Positions 33,347 to 43,000 of a stretch of 64,000 nt of DNA are shown in pieces. The position numbers and the translations under genes were made by a program. The notes under the pieces are model-generated. The model was not told the DNA's origin and ran no database searches. It saw only the letters and a program-made list of their open reading frames with translations. Location of the stretch: NCBI RefSeq assembly GCF_002366715.1, contig NZ_DFBS01000036.1, positions 62,001-126,000 on the forward strand. Reading direction: 5' to 3'. This stretch comes from Halomonas sp. UBA3074. GTDB lineage: Bacteria > Pseudomonadota > Gammaproteobacteria > Pseudomonadales > Halomonadaceae. Every line of letters starts with the position of its first letter. Position 1 is the stretch's first letter.

Positions 33347-33580
33347 GCTGAGAGAGAACTCTTGTGAACACCCGTTTGTCCACGGGTCGGAAAATGCGGG
33401 TCGCAAGGGCTGGCAATTTGCCGACCATCTTGGCTCAGGGCTTGCGTCCAACGGCCATTCTAGCATGTCGAAGGCTTCGCTGATATTACTGGTGCGTTTA
33501 TCGACCTTGGTCTCGCTCCGAAAGTTTTCGCCGCGAACCTCCATCCGCTAGAATAGCGTTTTTCCCATTGGGGCAGGAGC

Positions 33581-34576
33581 ATGACCATCGGCAACCTGAT
33601 GCGTTTGTTAAGCGATGGCGAGGTTCACTCTGGCGAGCAGCTGGGTGAGGCGCTAGGTATTTCTCGTGCTGCGGTGTGGAAGCAGTTGAAAAAACTGGAA
33701 GCGCTGGGGGTTGAGTTAGTCGCCGTCAAAGGGCGCGGCTACCGGCTGGCGCGTCGGCTGGAGCCGTTAGAGGGCGCCAAAATTGTTGAGCGTTTGCCTG
33801 CCCAGGCACGCCATCACCTCGCGCGTCTGTTTGTGGAAGATCAGTTGCCTTCTAGCAATGAGTATCTGCGTCAACGCTTTGAGCAAGGCGCGGGGCACGG
33901 CGAAGTGTGCCTGGTCGAACTGCAGACGGCGGGGCGTGGGCGTCGTGGTCGTGTCTGGTCGACGCCATGGGGGCAGAGTTTAATGCTCTCGCTAGGCTGG
34001 CGCTTTGAATCCGGGATCGCGGTGCTCGAAGGGTTGAGTCTGGCCGTTGGGGTTGTCGTTGCCCAAGTGCTCGAGCAGCATGGCGTGGCGCCTAAGCTGA
34101 AATGGCCCAACGACATCTTGCTTTCCGAACAAGGTGACGCCGCCAGCGACGAGCTCGGCAAGCTGGCCGGTATTCTTATCGAAGTCACCGGTGATGCGGC
34201 AGGCCCCTGTGAAGTAGTGATCGGCATGGGGATGAACCTTTGGCTGCCGGAAGCTCAACGGGCTGCCATCGATCAGCCTGTCGCGGCGCTGTTCGAGCGG
34301 CTGCCGACGATCTCACGCAACCAATTGGCCTCTGAAGTCGTCGCAGGCTTATTGGCGATGCTGGCTGACTTTGAGCAAAACGGGTTTAGCGCTTGGCGCG
34401 ACGCCTGGAACCAGCGTCACGCCTACGCTGGACTGCCTATTCGCGTGATTCAGGGCCAGCAGGCCAGTGATGCCGTCGCCGGAGATGTAGATGAGAGTGG
34501 TAACCTGTGGGTTACCGATAATGGTCACTCGCGACGCCTAGCCGGCGGTGAGATCAGCGTACGCAGGCGTTTATGA
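33581..34576 (+). CDS. birA: Biotin--[acetyl-CoA-carboxylase] ligase / biotin repressor
   Basis: 331 residues. The N-terminal winged helix (about 1-65, GISRAAVWKQLKKLEALGV) marks the repressor-type class. The catalytic part has the biotinyl-AMP loop GRGRRGRVW, KWPNDILL and KLAGILIEV, followed by a small C-terminal SH3-like domain. It attaches biotin to acetyl-CoA carboxylase and should repress biotin genes, none of which are in this window. ATG 33581 has CAGGAG immediately before it. The stop overlaps the coaX start (ATGA). The upstream -10-like CTAGAAT (33548-33554) resembles that before the MFS gene. Confidence 0.96.
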   Translation: MTIGNLMRLLSDGEVHSGEQLGEALGISRAAVWKQLKKLEALGVELVAVKGRGYRLARRLEPLEGAKIVERLPAQARHHLARLFVEDQLPSSNEYLRQRFEQGAGHGEVCLVELQTAGRGRRGRVWSTPWGQSLMLSLGWRFESGIAVLEGLSLAVGVVVAQVLEQHGVAPKLKWPNDILLSEQGDAASDELGKLAGILIEVTGDAAGPCEVVIGMGMNLWLPEAQRAAIDQPVAALFERLPTISRNQLASEVVAGLLAMLADFEQNGFSAWRDAWNQRHAYAGLPIRVIQGQQASDAVAGDVDESGNLWVTDNGHSRRLAGGEISVRRRL

Positions 34577-35412
34577 TTCTGGACCTTGATATCGGCAACA
34601 CGCTGTCGAAATGGCGGCTCAAGGATGCCGAGAGTAGCGAGATACGATCGCGCGGGGCGGTCTGGACCCGTGAAGAGTGGCGGCCAGGGGCCGATATTCC
34701 AGACCTTGACGTGGTCGAGGCGGTGCGTATATCAAGCGTGGCTAGGGCGGCTGTGTTGGAGGAAACCGTGGCCTTGTTACGCCGCCGCGTGCGCCATGTG
34801 CACGTAGCACGCTCAACCCACGAAGCGCTCGGCGTCGTCAATGGCTACGAAGAGCCAGGGCGCTTGGGGGTCGATCGTTGGATGGGCGCGCTGGCTGGCT
34901 ACCAGCTTGCGGGTGGCTGCTGTGCGGTGGATTGTGGCAGTGCTATCACCATTGATTTTGTGCTGCCGGGCGGTAGCCATTTGGGTGGCTTTATTATTCC
35001 CGGTTTACGGCTTATGAAAGAGAGCTTGAAGTTGGGTACCCGCAATGTAGCCATCGACCCAGAAAGTGAAGCGGATGAATTGCTTGAGCCTGGTAGGCGC
35101 ACTGTCGATGCGGTCAATCACGGTATTTTCATGGCAGCGGTGAGTGCGATTAACCGTATCTATAGTGAAGTGTGTGACCAGCAAGGCGTCGCGCTACCGA
35201 TGCTGTTAACCGGTGGCGACGCACGCGTGGTGTCTCGTGGAGTGCAAGTGCCTCACGCGGTATGGCCAGACATGGTTTACGGCGGTTTAGAAGCCTGCTT
35301 TCCGATGACCTTTGCCGAACGTGCGGGTAAAATGTCAGGCGCACCGCGCGTGCCTGAGCCTGTGTCGCTAGAAAAGATTCGGGCGGGGCTTGCATTCTCA
35401 ATGCTGCTTTGA
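34573..35412 (+). CDS. coaX: Type III pantothenate kinase
   Basis: First step of coenzyme A synthesis, phosphorylating pantothenate with ATP in the acetate/sugar kinase fold. 279 residues, slightly longer than the usual 245-260. The phosphate-binding DIGNT is at 6-10. GVDRWMGALAGYQL and DCGSAITIDFVLPGGSHLGGF carry the pantothenate/ATP contacts, and TGGDARVVSRGV is the second nucleotide motif. The start overlaps the birA stop by ATGA, a common birA-coaX pairing that links two cofactor steps needed for acetyl-CoA carboxylation. It precedes the tRNA cluster. Confidence 0.95.
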   Translation: MILDLDIGNTLSKWRLKDAESSEIRSRGAVWTREEWRPGADIPDLDVVEAVRISSVARAAVLEETVALLRRRVRHVHVARSTHEALGVVNGYEEPGRLGVDRWMGALAGYQLAGGCCAVDCGSAITIDFVLPGGSHLGGFIIPGLRLMKESLKLGTRNVAIDPESEADELLEPGRRTVDAVNHGIFMAAVSAINRIYSEVCDQQGVALPMLLTGGDARVVSRGVQVPHAVWPDMVYGGLEACFPMTFAERAGKMSGAPRVPEPVSLEKIRAGLAFSMLL

Positions 35413-35522
35413 CAGAATGCAGCGCGTTCGAAGGCGAGGCGGAAGCGTCTTGTTGGCTGAATAGCTTAAATGTAGAAGGCGTTGGTAAGCTAAGCTTTTA
35501 ATAGCTATGACGATTATCATGC

Positions 35523-35550
35523 TTGACACATTTTTGAAGGCTGGCATAAT
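35523..35550 (+). promoter_or_regulatory. Promoter of the tRNA-Tyr/Gly/Thr cluster
   Basis: Perfect TTGACA (35523-35528), 16 bases, then CATAAT (35545-35550), 13 bases before the mature tRNA-Tyr. A strong sigma70 promoter by consensus. Confidence 0.85.
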
Positions 35551-35563
35551 ATGCCGCCACGTT

Positions 35564-35647
<84 letters not shown>

Positions 35648-35775
35648 GAATTAAGCGGCATCGATATTATCGGTGGTGCTGAATGGAAAGCCGGTAGCGG
35701 GCATTGTCTACGTTCTATAGCCTAGTAAAAGCTATAAAACGGCGCGTAGCGGATTGTCATTCTACGACAGGTTCT

Positions 35776-35849
35776 GCGGGCGTAGTTCAACGGTAGAACC
35801 TCAGCCTTCCAAGCTGATGGTGCGGGTTCGATTCCCGCCGCCCGCTCCA
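35776..35849 (+). tRNA. tRNA-Gly (anticodon TCC)
   Basis: 74 bases including encoded CCA. Acceptor GCGGGCG/CGCCCGC, anticodon loop CTTCCAA, and T-loop GGTTCGATTCC. Confidence 0.97.
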
Positions 35850-35862
35850 GTTGTTGTGTTTG

Positions 35863-35937
35863 GCTCATGTAGCTCAGGGGTAGAGCACACCCTTGGTAAG
35901 GGTGAGGTCGACGGTTCAATTCCGTCCATGAGCTCCA
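35863..35937 (+). tRNA. tRNA-Thr (anticodon GGT)
   Basis: 75 bases including encoded CCA. Acceptor GCTCATG/CATGAGC, anticodon GGT inside CCCTTGGTAAGGG, and T-loop GGTTCAATTCC. Confidence 0.97.
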
Positions 35938-35949
35938 TATTGCAGATCA

Positions 35950-35972
35950 AGCGAGCAAAGCTCGCTTTTTTT
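35950..35972 (+). terminator. Intrinsic terminator after tRNA-Thr
   Basis: GCGAGC (35951-35956) pairs with GCTCGC (35960-35965) over AAA, followed by seven T. It closes the three-tRNA transcript, at the place where tufB normally begins in related genomes. Confidence 0.9.
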
Positions 35973-36131
35973 GTCTCTGTGTTCAGGTGGTATAAAATAG
36001 CGTCTGAGCGTAAAGGAGGGGTTGTCAGAAGTGGCGTTTCTCGCTACCATGGCGCCCGCTGTTGTATAGGCGATTGAAAAAGACGCTTATCAATAGATGT
36101 AAGTTGTTTCAGAAAGTCAGTACGACGATAC

Positions 36132-36207
<76 letters not shown>

Positions 36208-36281
36208 ACCTTCCCCAGGTTGGTATGTCTTTTTCCGAAATTCTTTTATCGTTCGCCGCACCCTTGAGGAGTCTCGTTTTT

Positions 36282-36665
36282 ATGAAGCCTGGTTCTGTAA
36301 AACATGGCGCCGAGGTGCAACAGACGCGCCATGACGGGCTCAAATGGGCGGCGGTCGTAGCGCTGCTTGTCGTTGCTGTCGTTGGTAATACCTATTTCGC
36401 CGATATTGGCCTGCTCTACCGCGTGCTGGGTGTGGTGGTGTTGTGCGTGATTGCGGGTTTGATCGCGCTGACCACTACCAAAGGTCGTGATTTAGTAGAG
36501 CTTGCCAGAAGCGCCAAGAAAGAGATTCAGCGCGTTGTATGGCCGACCCGTGCCGAAACCATTCAAACCACAGCCATCGTGTTAGTGGCGGTTCTGGTGG
36601 TGGGGCTAATGCTGTGGTTGATCGACACTCTTCTTGGCTGGGCGATGTCCGGCGTCATTGGTTAG
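36282..36665 (+). CDS. secE: Preprotein translocase subunit SecE
   Basis: Small essential clamp subunit of the SecYEG channel. 127 residues with three membrane helices (about 20-40, 45-65 and 95-117), like the three-helix E. coli form. The conserved amphipathic segment AKKEIQRVVWPTRAETIQTT precedes the last helix. ATG 36282 is chosen for its GAGGAG (36266-36271). It is followed by nusG after 8 bases; the nusG ribosome site overlaps the secE stop. Confidence 0.95.
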   Translation: MKPGSVKHGAEVQQTRHDGLKWAAVVALLVVAVVGNTYFADIGLLYRVLGVVVLCVIAGLIALTTTKGRDLVELARSAKKEIQRVVWPTRAETIQTTAIVLVAVLVVGLMLWLIDTLLGWAMSGVIG

Positions 36666-36673
36666 GAGTTTTC

Positions 36674-37207
36674 ATGTCCAAACGTTGGTACGTCGTTCAC
36701 GCTTATTCTGGGTTTGAAAAGCATGTCATGCGCTCATTGATTGAGCGTGTGAAGATGTATGGCATGGAAGATCGTTTTGGCGAAATTCTGGTGCCGACCG
36801 AAGAAGTGGTTGAAATGCGTGACGGCAAACGTCGTAAGAGCGAGCGCAAGTTCTATCCGGGCTATGTGCTGGTCGAAATGGAAATGGCCGATGAAACCTG
36901 GCACCTGGTGAACGAAACGCCCCGGGTGATGGGCTTCATTGGTGGTACCAAAGAGAAGCCAGCCCCTATCACATCGCGCGAAGCGGATGCGATCCTGCTA
37001 CGTGTGAAAGACGGTACTGACAAGCCGCGGCCTAAAACCATGTTTGAGCCGGGCCAATCAGTACGTGTCGTCGACGGCCCGTTTGCCGACTTCAATGGGG
37101 TTGTCGAAGAAGTCAATTATGAAAAGAGTCGTCTGCAGGTCAGCGTGCTGATCTTTGGGCGCTCAACGCCTGTTGAGCTTGAGTTCTCACAGGTAGAGAA
37201 AGAGTAA
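36674..37207 (+). CDS. nusG: Transcription termination/antitermination factor NusG
   Basis: Binds RNA polymerase, suppresses pausing, and couples to Rho or ribosomal protein S10. 177 residues, with an N-terminal NGN domain (SKRWYVVHAYSGFEKHVM) and a C-terminal KOW domain (FEPGQSVRVVDGPFADFNG, about 125-143). Start ATG 36674 follows TAGGAG. Second gene of secE-nusG and next to the L11 operon. Confidence 0.97.
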   Translation: MSKRWYVVHAYSGFEKHVMRSLIERVKMYGMEDRFGEILVPTEEVVEMRDGKRRKSERKFYPGYVLVEMEMADETWHLVNETPRVMGFIGGTKEKPAPITSREADAILLRVKDGTDKPRPKTMFEPGQSVRVVDGPFADFNGVVEEVNYEKSRLQVSVLIFGRSTPVELEFSQVEKE

Positions 37208-37289
37208 TATTTTCGTAAGAGGCAGCGATTGGCTGTCTCGCTAGTCCCGGGGAGCCGAAAGGCGCTATTACCCAAATGGAGTAACTACC
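37208..37289 (+). promoter_or_regulatory. rplK leader, possible L1 autoregulatory site
   Basis: The 82-base leader contains the short structured segment CGGGGAGCCGAAAGGCGC directly before TATTACCCAAATGGAG and the rplK ATG. In E. coli, L1 represses rplK-rplA from a site in this leader. The equivalence is inferred from position. Confidence 0.45.
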
Positions 37290-37721
37290 ATGGCCAAGAA
37301 AGTACAGGCTTATATCAAACTGCAGGTTGCTGCAGGTAAAGCCAATCCAAGCCCGCCGGTAGGCCCAGCACTGGGTCAGCACGGCGTGAACATCATGGAA
37401 TTCTGTAAGGCGTTCAACGCCGCGACTCAAGAAATTGAGCCGGGCCTGCCGACGCCAGTCGTGATCACTGTCTACTCTGACCGTAGCTTCACGTTTGTCA
37501 CCAAAACACCGCCTGCTGCCGTGCTGCTGAAAAAAGCCGCTGGTATTAAGTCCGGTTCTGGTGAGCCGAACAAGAAGAAGGTTGGTACCGTGACGCGCGA
37601 GCAGCTTGAAGAGATCGCCAAAACGAAAGAGCCTGACTTGACGGCTGCGAATCTTGATGCCGCTGTGCGCACCATTGCGGGCAGTGCTCGTAGCATGGGC
37701 CTAAACGTGGAGGGTCTCTGA
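37290..37721 (+). CDS. rplK: 50S ribosomal protein L11
   Basis: 143 residues. Part of the GTPase-associated centre on 23S rRNA helices 43/44, needed for factor-dependent GTP hydrolysis and RelA activation. It starts AKKVQAYIKLQVAAGKANPS, with the proline-rich hinge PSPPVGPALGQHGVN and the C-terminal RNA-binding part ending SARSMGLNVEGL. Start ATG 37290 has ATGGAG upstream. It forms the rplK-rplA pair, two bases apart, after nusG. Confidence 0.97.
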   Translation: MAKKVQAYIKLQVAAGKANPSPPVGPALGQHGVNIMEFCKAFNAATQEIEPGLPTPVVITVYSDRSFTFVTKTPPAAVLLKKAAGIKSGSGEPNKKKVGTVTREQLEEIAKTKEPDLTAANLDAAVRTIAGSARSMGLNVEGL

Positions 37722-37723
37722 TC

Positions 37724-38416
37724 ATGGCTAAACTGTCTAAGCGTGCGAAAGTTATTCGCGAGAAAGTAGACACACGCAAAGCTTACTCACTTGAAGAAGC
37801 GGTAGCGCTGCTCTCCGAGCTGTCTACGGTTAAATTCAAAGAGTCTGTTGATGTCGCTATCAATCTTGGCGTTGATCCGCGTAAATCTGACCAAGTAGTG
37901 CGTGGCGCTACCGTCATGCCTAACGGTACGGGTAAAGATGTACGCGTTGCGGTCTTCACCCAAGGTGCCAATGCCGATGCCGCTAAAGAAGCCGGTGCCG
38001 ACATCGTTGGTATGGACGACTTGGCTGAGCAAGTGAAAAAAGGCGTGATGGATTTTGACGTCGTTATCGCTTCGCCTGACGCTATGCGCGTTGTCGGTCA
38101 GTTAGGTCAAATCTTAGGTCCGCGCGGCCTGATGCCTAACCCGAAAGTTGGCACCGTGACGCCTGATGTGGCGACAGCGGTTAAAAATGCCAAAGCGGGT
38201 CAAGTACGTTTCCGTACTGACAAGAACGGCATCATCCACACCACACTGGGTAAAGTGGATTTTGACGCGGCAGCGATTAACGGCAACCTGGAAGCTCTGG
38301 TAGCCGACCTGAAGCGTCTCAAGCCGAGCTCTTCTAAAGGTATTTACTTCAAAAAAATGACGCTGTCCACTACCATGGGCCCGGGTCTAACAATCGATCA
38401 CTCTGCTTTCGCGTAA
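37724..38416 (+). CDS. rplA: 50S ribosomal protein L1
   Basis: 230 residues. Builds the mobile L1 stalk that guides tRNA release from the E site and, in enterics, represses its own operon. It contains GPRGLMPNPKVGTVTPD in the middle and the C-terminal KGIYFKKMTLSTTMGPGL. It is coupled closely behind rplK (2-base gap). The 309-base region after it leads to rplJ. Confidence 0.97.
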   Translation: MAKLSKRAKVIREKVDTRKAYSLEEAVALLSELSTVKFKESVDVAINLGVDPRKSDQVVRGATVMPNGTGKDVRVAVFTQGANADAAKEAGADIVGMDDLAEQVKKGVMDFDVVIASPDAMRVVGQLGQILGPRGLMPNPKVGTVTPDVATAVKNAKAGQVRFRTDKNGIIHTTLGKVDFDAAAINGNLEALVADLKRLKPSSSKGIYFKKMTLSTTMGPGLTIDHSAFA

Positions 38417-38725
38417 GCCGAGTCATCGTTGGTTTTTTGAAGGAACTGAGCAAGAACTTTGCGGTCCCCCGTTTGGTTATGAACACTGGCCGGGGCATCG
38501 TCAAAGACCGCAGGTGCCGCTTGATGCTTTAGTAGCGGCTTAATTGCCCTAAAAGCGCCTGCGCAGATGGTGTGGCCGCCAGTTGGTTAAGCTAAAAGGC
38601 TTTCTGGTGAGCACCATCCCCAAGGCTTCCCGTTCAGCGCTGCTGGTATTGTTAAGCAGCTCAAAACGGGAAGAGATGGTAACCACCGGAACCTTCTTGG
38701 GTTCCGGCACGAAGGAGTGATCACT
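38417..38725 (+). promoter_or_regulatory. rplJ leader (probable L10-L12 autoregulatory region)
   Basis: 309 bases without a gene between rplA and rplJ. In gammaproteobacteria this leader folds into the binding site for the L10(L12)4 complex. A perfect hairpin CCGGAACC/GGTTCCGG (about 38690-38709) lies just before the rplJ ribosome site GAAGGAG (38711-38717). No clear promoter is visible. Confidence 0.6.
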
Positions 38726-39232
38726 GTGCCACTAGCACTTGAAGGCAAGAAAGCGATTGTTGCCGAGGTCAGTGAAGCGGCCAAGGGCGCACTCTCCGTC
38801 GTAGTTGCTGATTCTCGCGGCGTGACGGTTGGTAAGATGACCGATCTGCGCAAGCAGGCGCGTGAGAATGGTGTAGAGCTGCGTGTTGTACGTAATACGC
38901 TGGCTCGCCGCGCTCTCGAGGGCACTCAGTGGGAGTGTCTGAACGATAGCTTTGTTGGTCCTACGTTGTTGGCCTTCTCTACTGACCATCCGGGCGCTGC
39001 CGCTCGTTTGTTCAAAGAGTTTGCTAAAACGAACAAGGACTTCGAAGTAAAAGCGTTGGCCTACGAAGGTGAGCTGATTCCGGCTGCTGACATCGACCGT
39101 CTAGCAACCCTACCGACTTACGACGAAGCAATTGCCAAGTTGATGTCGGTAATGAAAGAAGCCTCCGCTGGCAAGCTGGTTCGTACTCTGGCCGCTCTGC
39201 GCGACCAGAAGCAAGAAGCCGAAGCTGCTTAA
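38726..39232 (+). CDS. rplJ: 50S ribosomal protein L10
   Basis: 168 residues. Base of the L7/L12 stalk and translational repressor of its own operon. It starts at GTG 38726 (PLALEGKKAIVAEVSEAAKG), placed eight bases after GAAGGAG; an in-frame GTG at 38717 overlaps the ribosome site and is unlikely. LRVVRNTLARRA and the C-terminal L12-binding helix ATLPTYDEAIAKLMSVMKEA are conserved. rplL follows after 112 bases. Confidence 0.96.
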   Translation: MPLALEGKKAIVAEVSEAAKGALSVVVADSRGVTVGKMTDLRKQARENGVELRVVRNTLARRALEGTQWECLNDSFVGPTLLAFSTDHPGAAARLFKEFAKTNKDFEVKALAYEGELIPAADIDRLATLPTYDEAIAKLMSVMKEASAGKLVRTLAALRDQKQEAEAA

Positions 39233-39344
39233 GCAGCGCTTCTTGCAGGTGGCGTGAAGGGTTTGCCCAGTCCGCTGCCTGAACCGAGCAATGAACCCTG
39301 AGCACTCGGCTGACCGAGGCTCCCGCAAAGTTAGGAATGAAATA

Positions 39345-39713
39345 ATGGCACTGTCTAAAGACGATATCATCAATGCTGTAGCCGACATGTCCGTCATGGA
39401 AGTTGTCGAGCTGATCGAAGCAATGGAAGAGAAGTTCGGCGTTTCTGCAGCGGCAGCCGTGATGGCTGGCCCGGCTGCTGGCGGCGAAGTAGCTGAAGAA
39501 CAGACTGAATTTGACGTCGTTCTGACCGCTGCTGGCGACAAGAAAGTTAACGTGATCAAAGCAGTTCGTGAGATCACCGGCCTTGGCTTGAAAGAAGCTA
39601 AAGGTGCTGTTGACGGCGCTCCGGCGACCATCAAAGAAGGTCTGTCTAAAGACGACGCAGAAGCAGCGAAAGCGAAGCTGGAAGAAGCGGGCGCAAGCGT
39701 CGAGCTCAAGTAA
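39345..39713 (+). CDS. rplL: 50S ribosomal protein L7/L12
   Basis: 122 residues. Stalk protein recruiting translation GTPases. It starts ALSKDDIINAVADMSVMEVV, has an Ala/Gly-rich hinge (about 37-52), and a C-terminal factor-binding domain with VKEITGLGLKEAK-like VREITGLGLKEAKGAVD and the final GASVELK. Start ATG 39345 has TTAGGAAT upstream. It is followed by an attenuator-like hairpin before rpoB. Confidence 0.97.
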   Translation: MALSKDDIINAVADMSVMEVVELIEAMEEKFGVSAAAAVMAGPAAGGEVAEEQTEFDVVLTAAGDKKVNVIKAVREITGLGLKEAKGAVDGAPATIKEGLSKDDAEAAKAKLEEAGASVELK

Positions 39714-39753
39714 TTCTTGTGCGGACGGCTTTACGCGCTGCGTAAGCTTCCAC

Positions 39754-39788
39754 GGCTGGCGGCGGGATATCCCGCTGCCGGCCTTTTT
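39754..39788 (+). terminator. Attenuator hairpin between rplL and rpoB
   Basis: GGCTGGCGGCGGGAT pairs with ATCCCGCTGCCGGCC (39754-39783, two mismatches) and is followed by five T. In E. coli a partial terminator at the same place lets only some polymerases reach rpoBC. Confidence 0.8.
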
Positions 39789-39854
39789 CTGTTGTAGCTT
39801 AAGTTAAATGGCAACTGCTTTTACCACGAGCAGCCACGACAGAAATGTATAAGC

Positions 39855-39914
39855 GTTATTGAAGATAGTGTTATCGACTACAGTGTTATCGACGACTGAG
39901 TTATCGAACTAGAT
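39855..39914 (+). repeat. Four-copy 15-base tandem repeat upstream of rpoB
   Basis: GTTATTGA at 39855 and GTTATCGA at 39870, 39885 and 39900 recur at exactly 15-base intervals, with degenerate 7-base tails. The first three units end AGT, AGT and TGA. It lies in the untranslated leader between the attenuator and rpoB. Confidence 0.8.
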
Positions 39915-40023
39915 TTTCGACGGCGAGCTACCGATTTAGGAGCTTGCTGTCTGTGTCTGACGAAGCTCGAAGGGCAGATGACCACGCATCGGTCACCCAT
40001 GGTGAACAAGCTGGGGAATACAG

Positions 40024-43000
40024 ATGGCTTACTCATATACTGAGAAAAAACGCATCCGCAAGGATTTCGGCAAACTGCCCCAAGTGATGGATGTGCCTTA
40101 CTTGCTGGCGATCCAGCTTGATTCCTATTACGACTTCCTCCAGCAAGATCGTTCGCCCGACGAGCGTCACGAAGTCGGTTTGCACGCGGCTTTTAAGTCC
40201 GTGTTTCCGATTGAGAGCTTCTCCGGCAATGCAGCGCTTGAGTATGTCAGCTACCGATTCGGCACGCCGGCGTTCGATGTTAAGGAGTGCCAGCTACGCG
40301 GCGTGACTTACTCCGCCCCGCTGCGCGTCAAGGTTCGCTTGATCATCTATGATCGCGATTCCTCAAACAAAGCAATCAAAGATATTAAAGAGCAGGAAGT
40401 CTACATGGGGGAAATCCCCCTGATGACCGAGAACGGTACCTTTGTCATCAATGGTACTGAGCGGGTTATCGTTTCCCAGCTCCACCGCTCACCCGGTGTG
40501 TTCTTTGATCACGATAAAGGTAAGAGCCACTCGTCGGGTAAACTACTCTACTCGGCACGCGTGATTCCTTACCGTGGTTCATGGTTAGACTTCGAATTCG
40601 ATCCCAAAGACAACGTCTTTGTACGTATCGACCGTCGCCGCAAACTGCCGGCGTCGGTACTGATGCGTGCGCTGGGAATGAGCACCGAAGAGATCCTGGC
40701 CGAGTTCTTTGAAACCAGCGTCTTCCACATTGAGAAATCCGGTTTCTCTGTGGAGCTGGTACCGTCGCGCCTGCGCGGCGAAACGGCGACGTTCGACATC
40801 AAAGATGGCGAAGGTAATGTGATCGTCGAAGAAGGGCGTCGGATCACCCAGAAGCACATCCGCCAGCTTGAAAAAGCCGGCCTTGAGCGTCTGGATGTGC
40901 CGATGGAGTACCTGTTCGGTAAAACACTGGCCAAAGATCAAATCGATTCCAAAACGGGCGAGTTGATCTGTCCGTGTAACACCGAGATCACGCCAGAAGT
41001 GCTTGAGCGCATGGCGCAGGGCGGTATTACCCTGGTCGAAACGCTCTACACCAACGATCTTGACTGCGGTTCGTTTATTTCCGACACCTTGAAGCTGGAT
41101 GCAACGAATTCAGCACTTGAGGCGCTGGTCGAAATTTACCGCATGATGCGTCCCGGCGAGCCGCCCACCAAAGAGTCTGCCGAGACGCTGTTTAACAACC
41201 TGTTCTTCTCTGAAGACCGTTACGACCTGTCTGGCGTTGGTCGCATGAAGTTCAACCGTCGCCTGCGCCGTGATACTGACACGGGCTCCGGCGTACTGGA
41301 TCGCAAGGACATCCTGGATGTGCTGCGCGAGCTGATCAATATCCGTAACGGCTTTGGTGACGTTGACGATATCGATCACCTGGGTAACCGTCGTATTCGC
41401 TGTGTGGGCGAAATGGCCGAGAACCAGTTCCGTGTTGGCTTGGTGCGTGTTGAGCGCGCCGTGAAAGAGCGTCTTTCCATGGCGGAAAGCGAAGGCCTGA
41501 TGCCCCAAGACTTAATCAACGCCAAGCCCGTTGCGGCGGCGGTGAAAGAGTTCTTCGGTTCCAGCCAGCTTTCTCAATTCATGGATCAGAACAACCCGCT
41601 TTCGGAAGTTACCCACAAGCGCCGTGTCTCTGCACTCGGCCCCGGTGGTTTGACCCGTGAGCGTGCTGGCTTCGAAGTACGTGACGTTCACGCCACGCAC
41701 TACGGGCGTCTCTGCCCGATCGAAACGCCGGAAGGCCCGAACATCGGTCTGATCAACTCGCTGGCGACTTACAGCCACACTAACAGCTACGGCTTCCTCG
41801 AAACGCCGTACCGTAAAGTGGTTGACCGTCAGTTGACCGACGACATCGTTCACCTTTCAGCGATCGAAGAGGGCGATTTCGTTATTGCCCAGGCGTCGGC
41901 AGCGGTGGATGAGTCCAACAAGCTGAGTGATGACCTGGTTCAGGTTCGTCACCGCGGTGAAACGACCTTTATGCGTCCTGAACAAGTGACGCTAATGGAC
42001 GTATCACCTCGTCAGGTTGTCTCCGTTGCCGCGGCATTGATTCCGTTCCTAGAGCACGATGACGCCAACCGCGCCTTGATGGGTTCGAACATGCAGCGTC
42101 AGGCGGTGCCGACCCTGCGTGCCGATAAGCCGCTGGTCGGTACCGGCATGGAGCGCTTTGTTGCCCGTGACTCCGGTGTCTGTGCGGTGGCTAATCGTGG
42201 CGGTGTGATTGATTCTGTCGATGCGCGTCGTGTCGTGGTACGGGTCAATGAAGATGAAATTATCGGCGGTGAAGCCGGTGTTGATATCTACAACTTGACC
42301 AAGTACACCCGCTCGAACCAGAACACCTGTATGAACCAGCGCCCCATCGTGCGGCCTGGCGATAACGTGGCGCGCGGCGATATTCTTGCTGACGGCCCGT
42401 CGGTCGATATGGGTGATCTGGCCCTGGGTCAGAACATGCGCATCGCGTTCATGCCGTGGAACGGCTACAACTTCGAAGACTCGATCCTGCTATCCGAGCG
42501 AGTCGTTCAAGAAGACCGTTTCACCACGATTCACATTCAGGAACTGACCTGTGTGTCTCGCGACACCAAGTTGGGCTCGGAAGAGATTACCTCCGATATC
42601 CCGAACGTGGGTGAGTCGGCGCTCTCCAAACTGGATGAGGCGGGCGTGGTTTACATCGGTGCTGAAGTTGGCCCCGGCGACATTCTGGTCGGCAAGGTAA
42701 CGCCTAAGGGTGAAACCCAGCTGACGCCAGAAGAGAAGCTGCTGCGTGCCATCTTCGGTGAGAAAGCGTCGGACGTTAAAGATACTTCTCTGCGTGCCCC
42801 CACCGGCATGAAGGGAACGGTCATCGACGTTCAGGTGTTTACTCGTGACGGCGTCGATAAAGACTCTCGCGCACTCTCTATCGAGCGTACGCAGCTCGAT
42901 GAAGTACGTAAGGATCTGCAAGAGACCTATCGTATCGCTGAAGACGCCACCTTTGAGCGTCTCAAGCGTACCCTTGACGGCCAAGCCGTTAACGGTGGCC

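Larger units (their letters stand above)
39714..40023 (+). other. rplL-rpoB intergenic leader
   Basis: 310 bases without a gene. It holds the attenuator hairpin (39754-39788), four 15-base tandem repeats (39855-39914), and the rpoB ribosome site region GGGGAATACAG before 40024. No TTGACA-like promoter is visible. Confidence 0.6.

Noticed and set aside
36000..36131. Remnant of tufB between tRNA-Thr and tRNA-Trp
   Set aside because: I found no stretch resembling tuf coding sequence in either strand of the gap, so it is reported as absence and not as a pseudogene.
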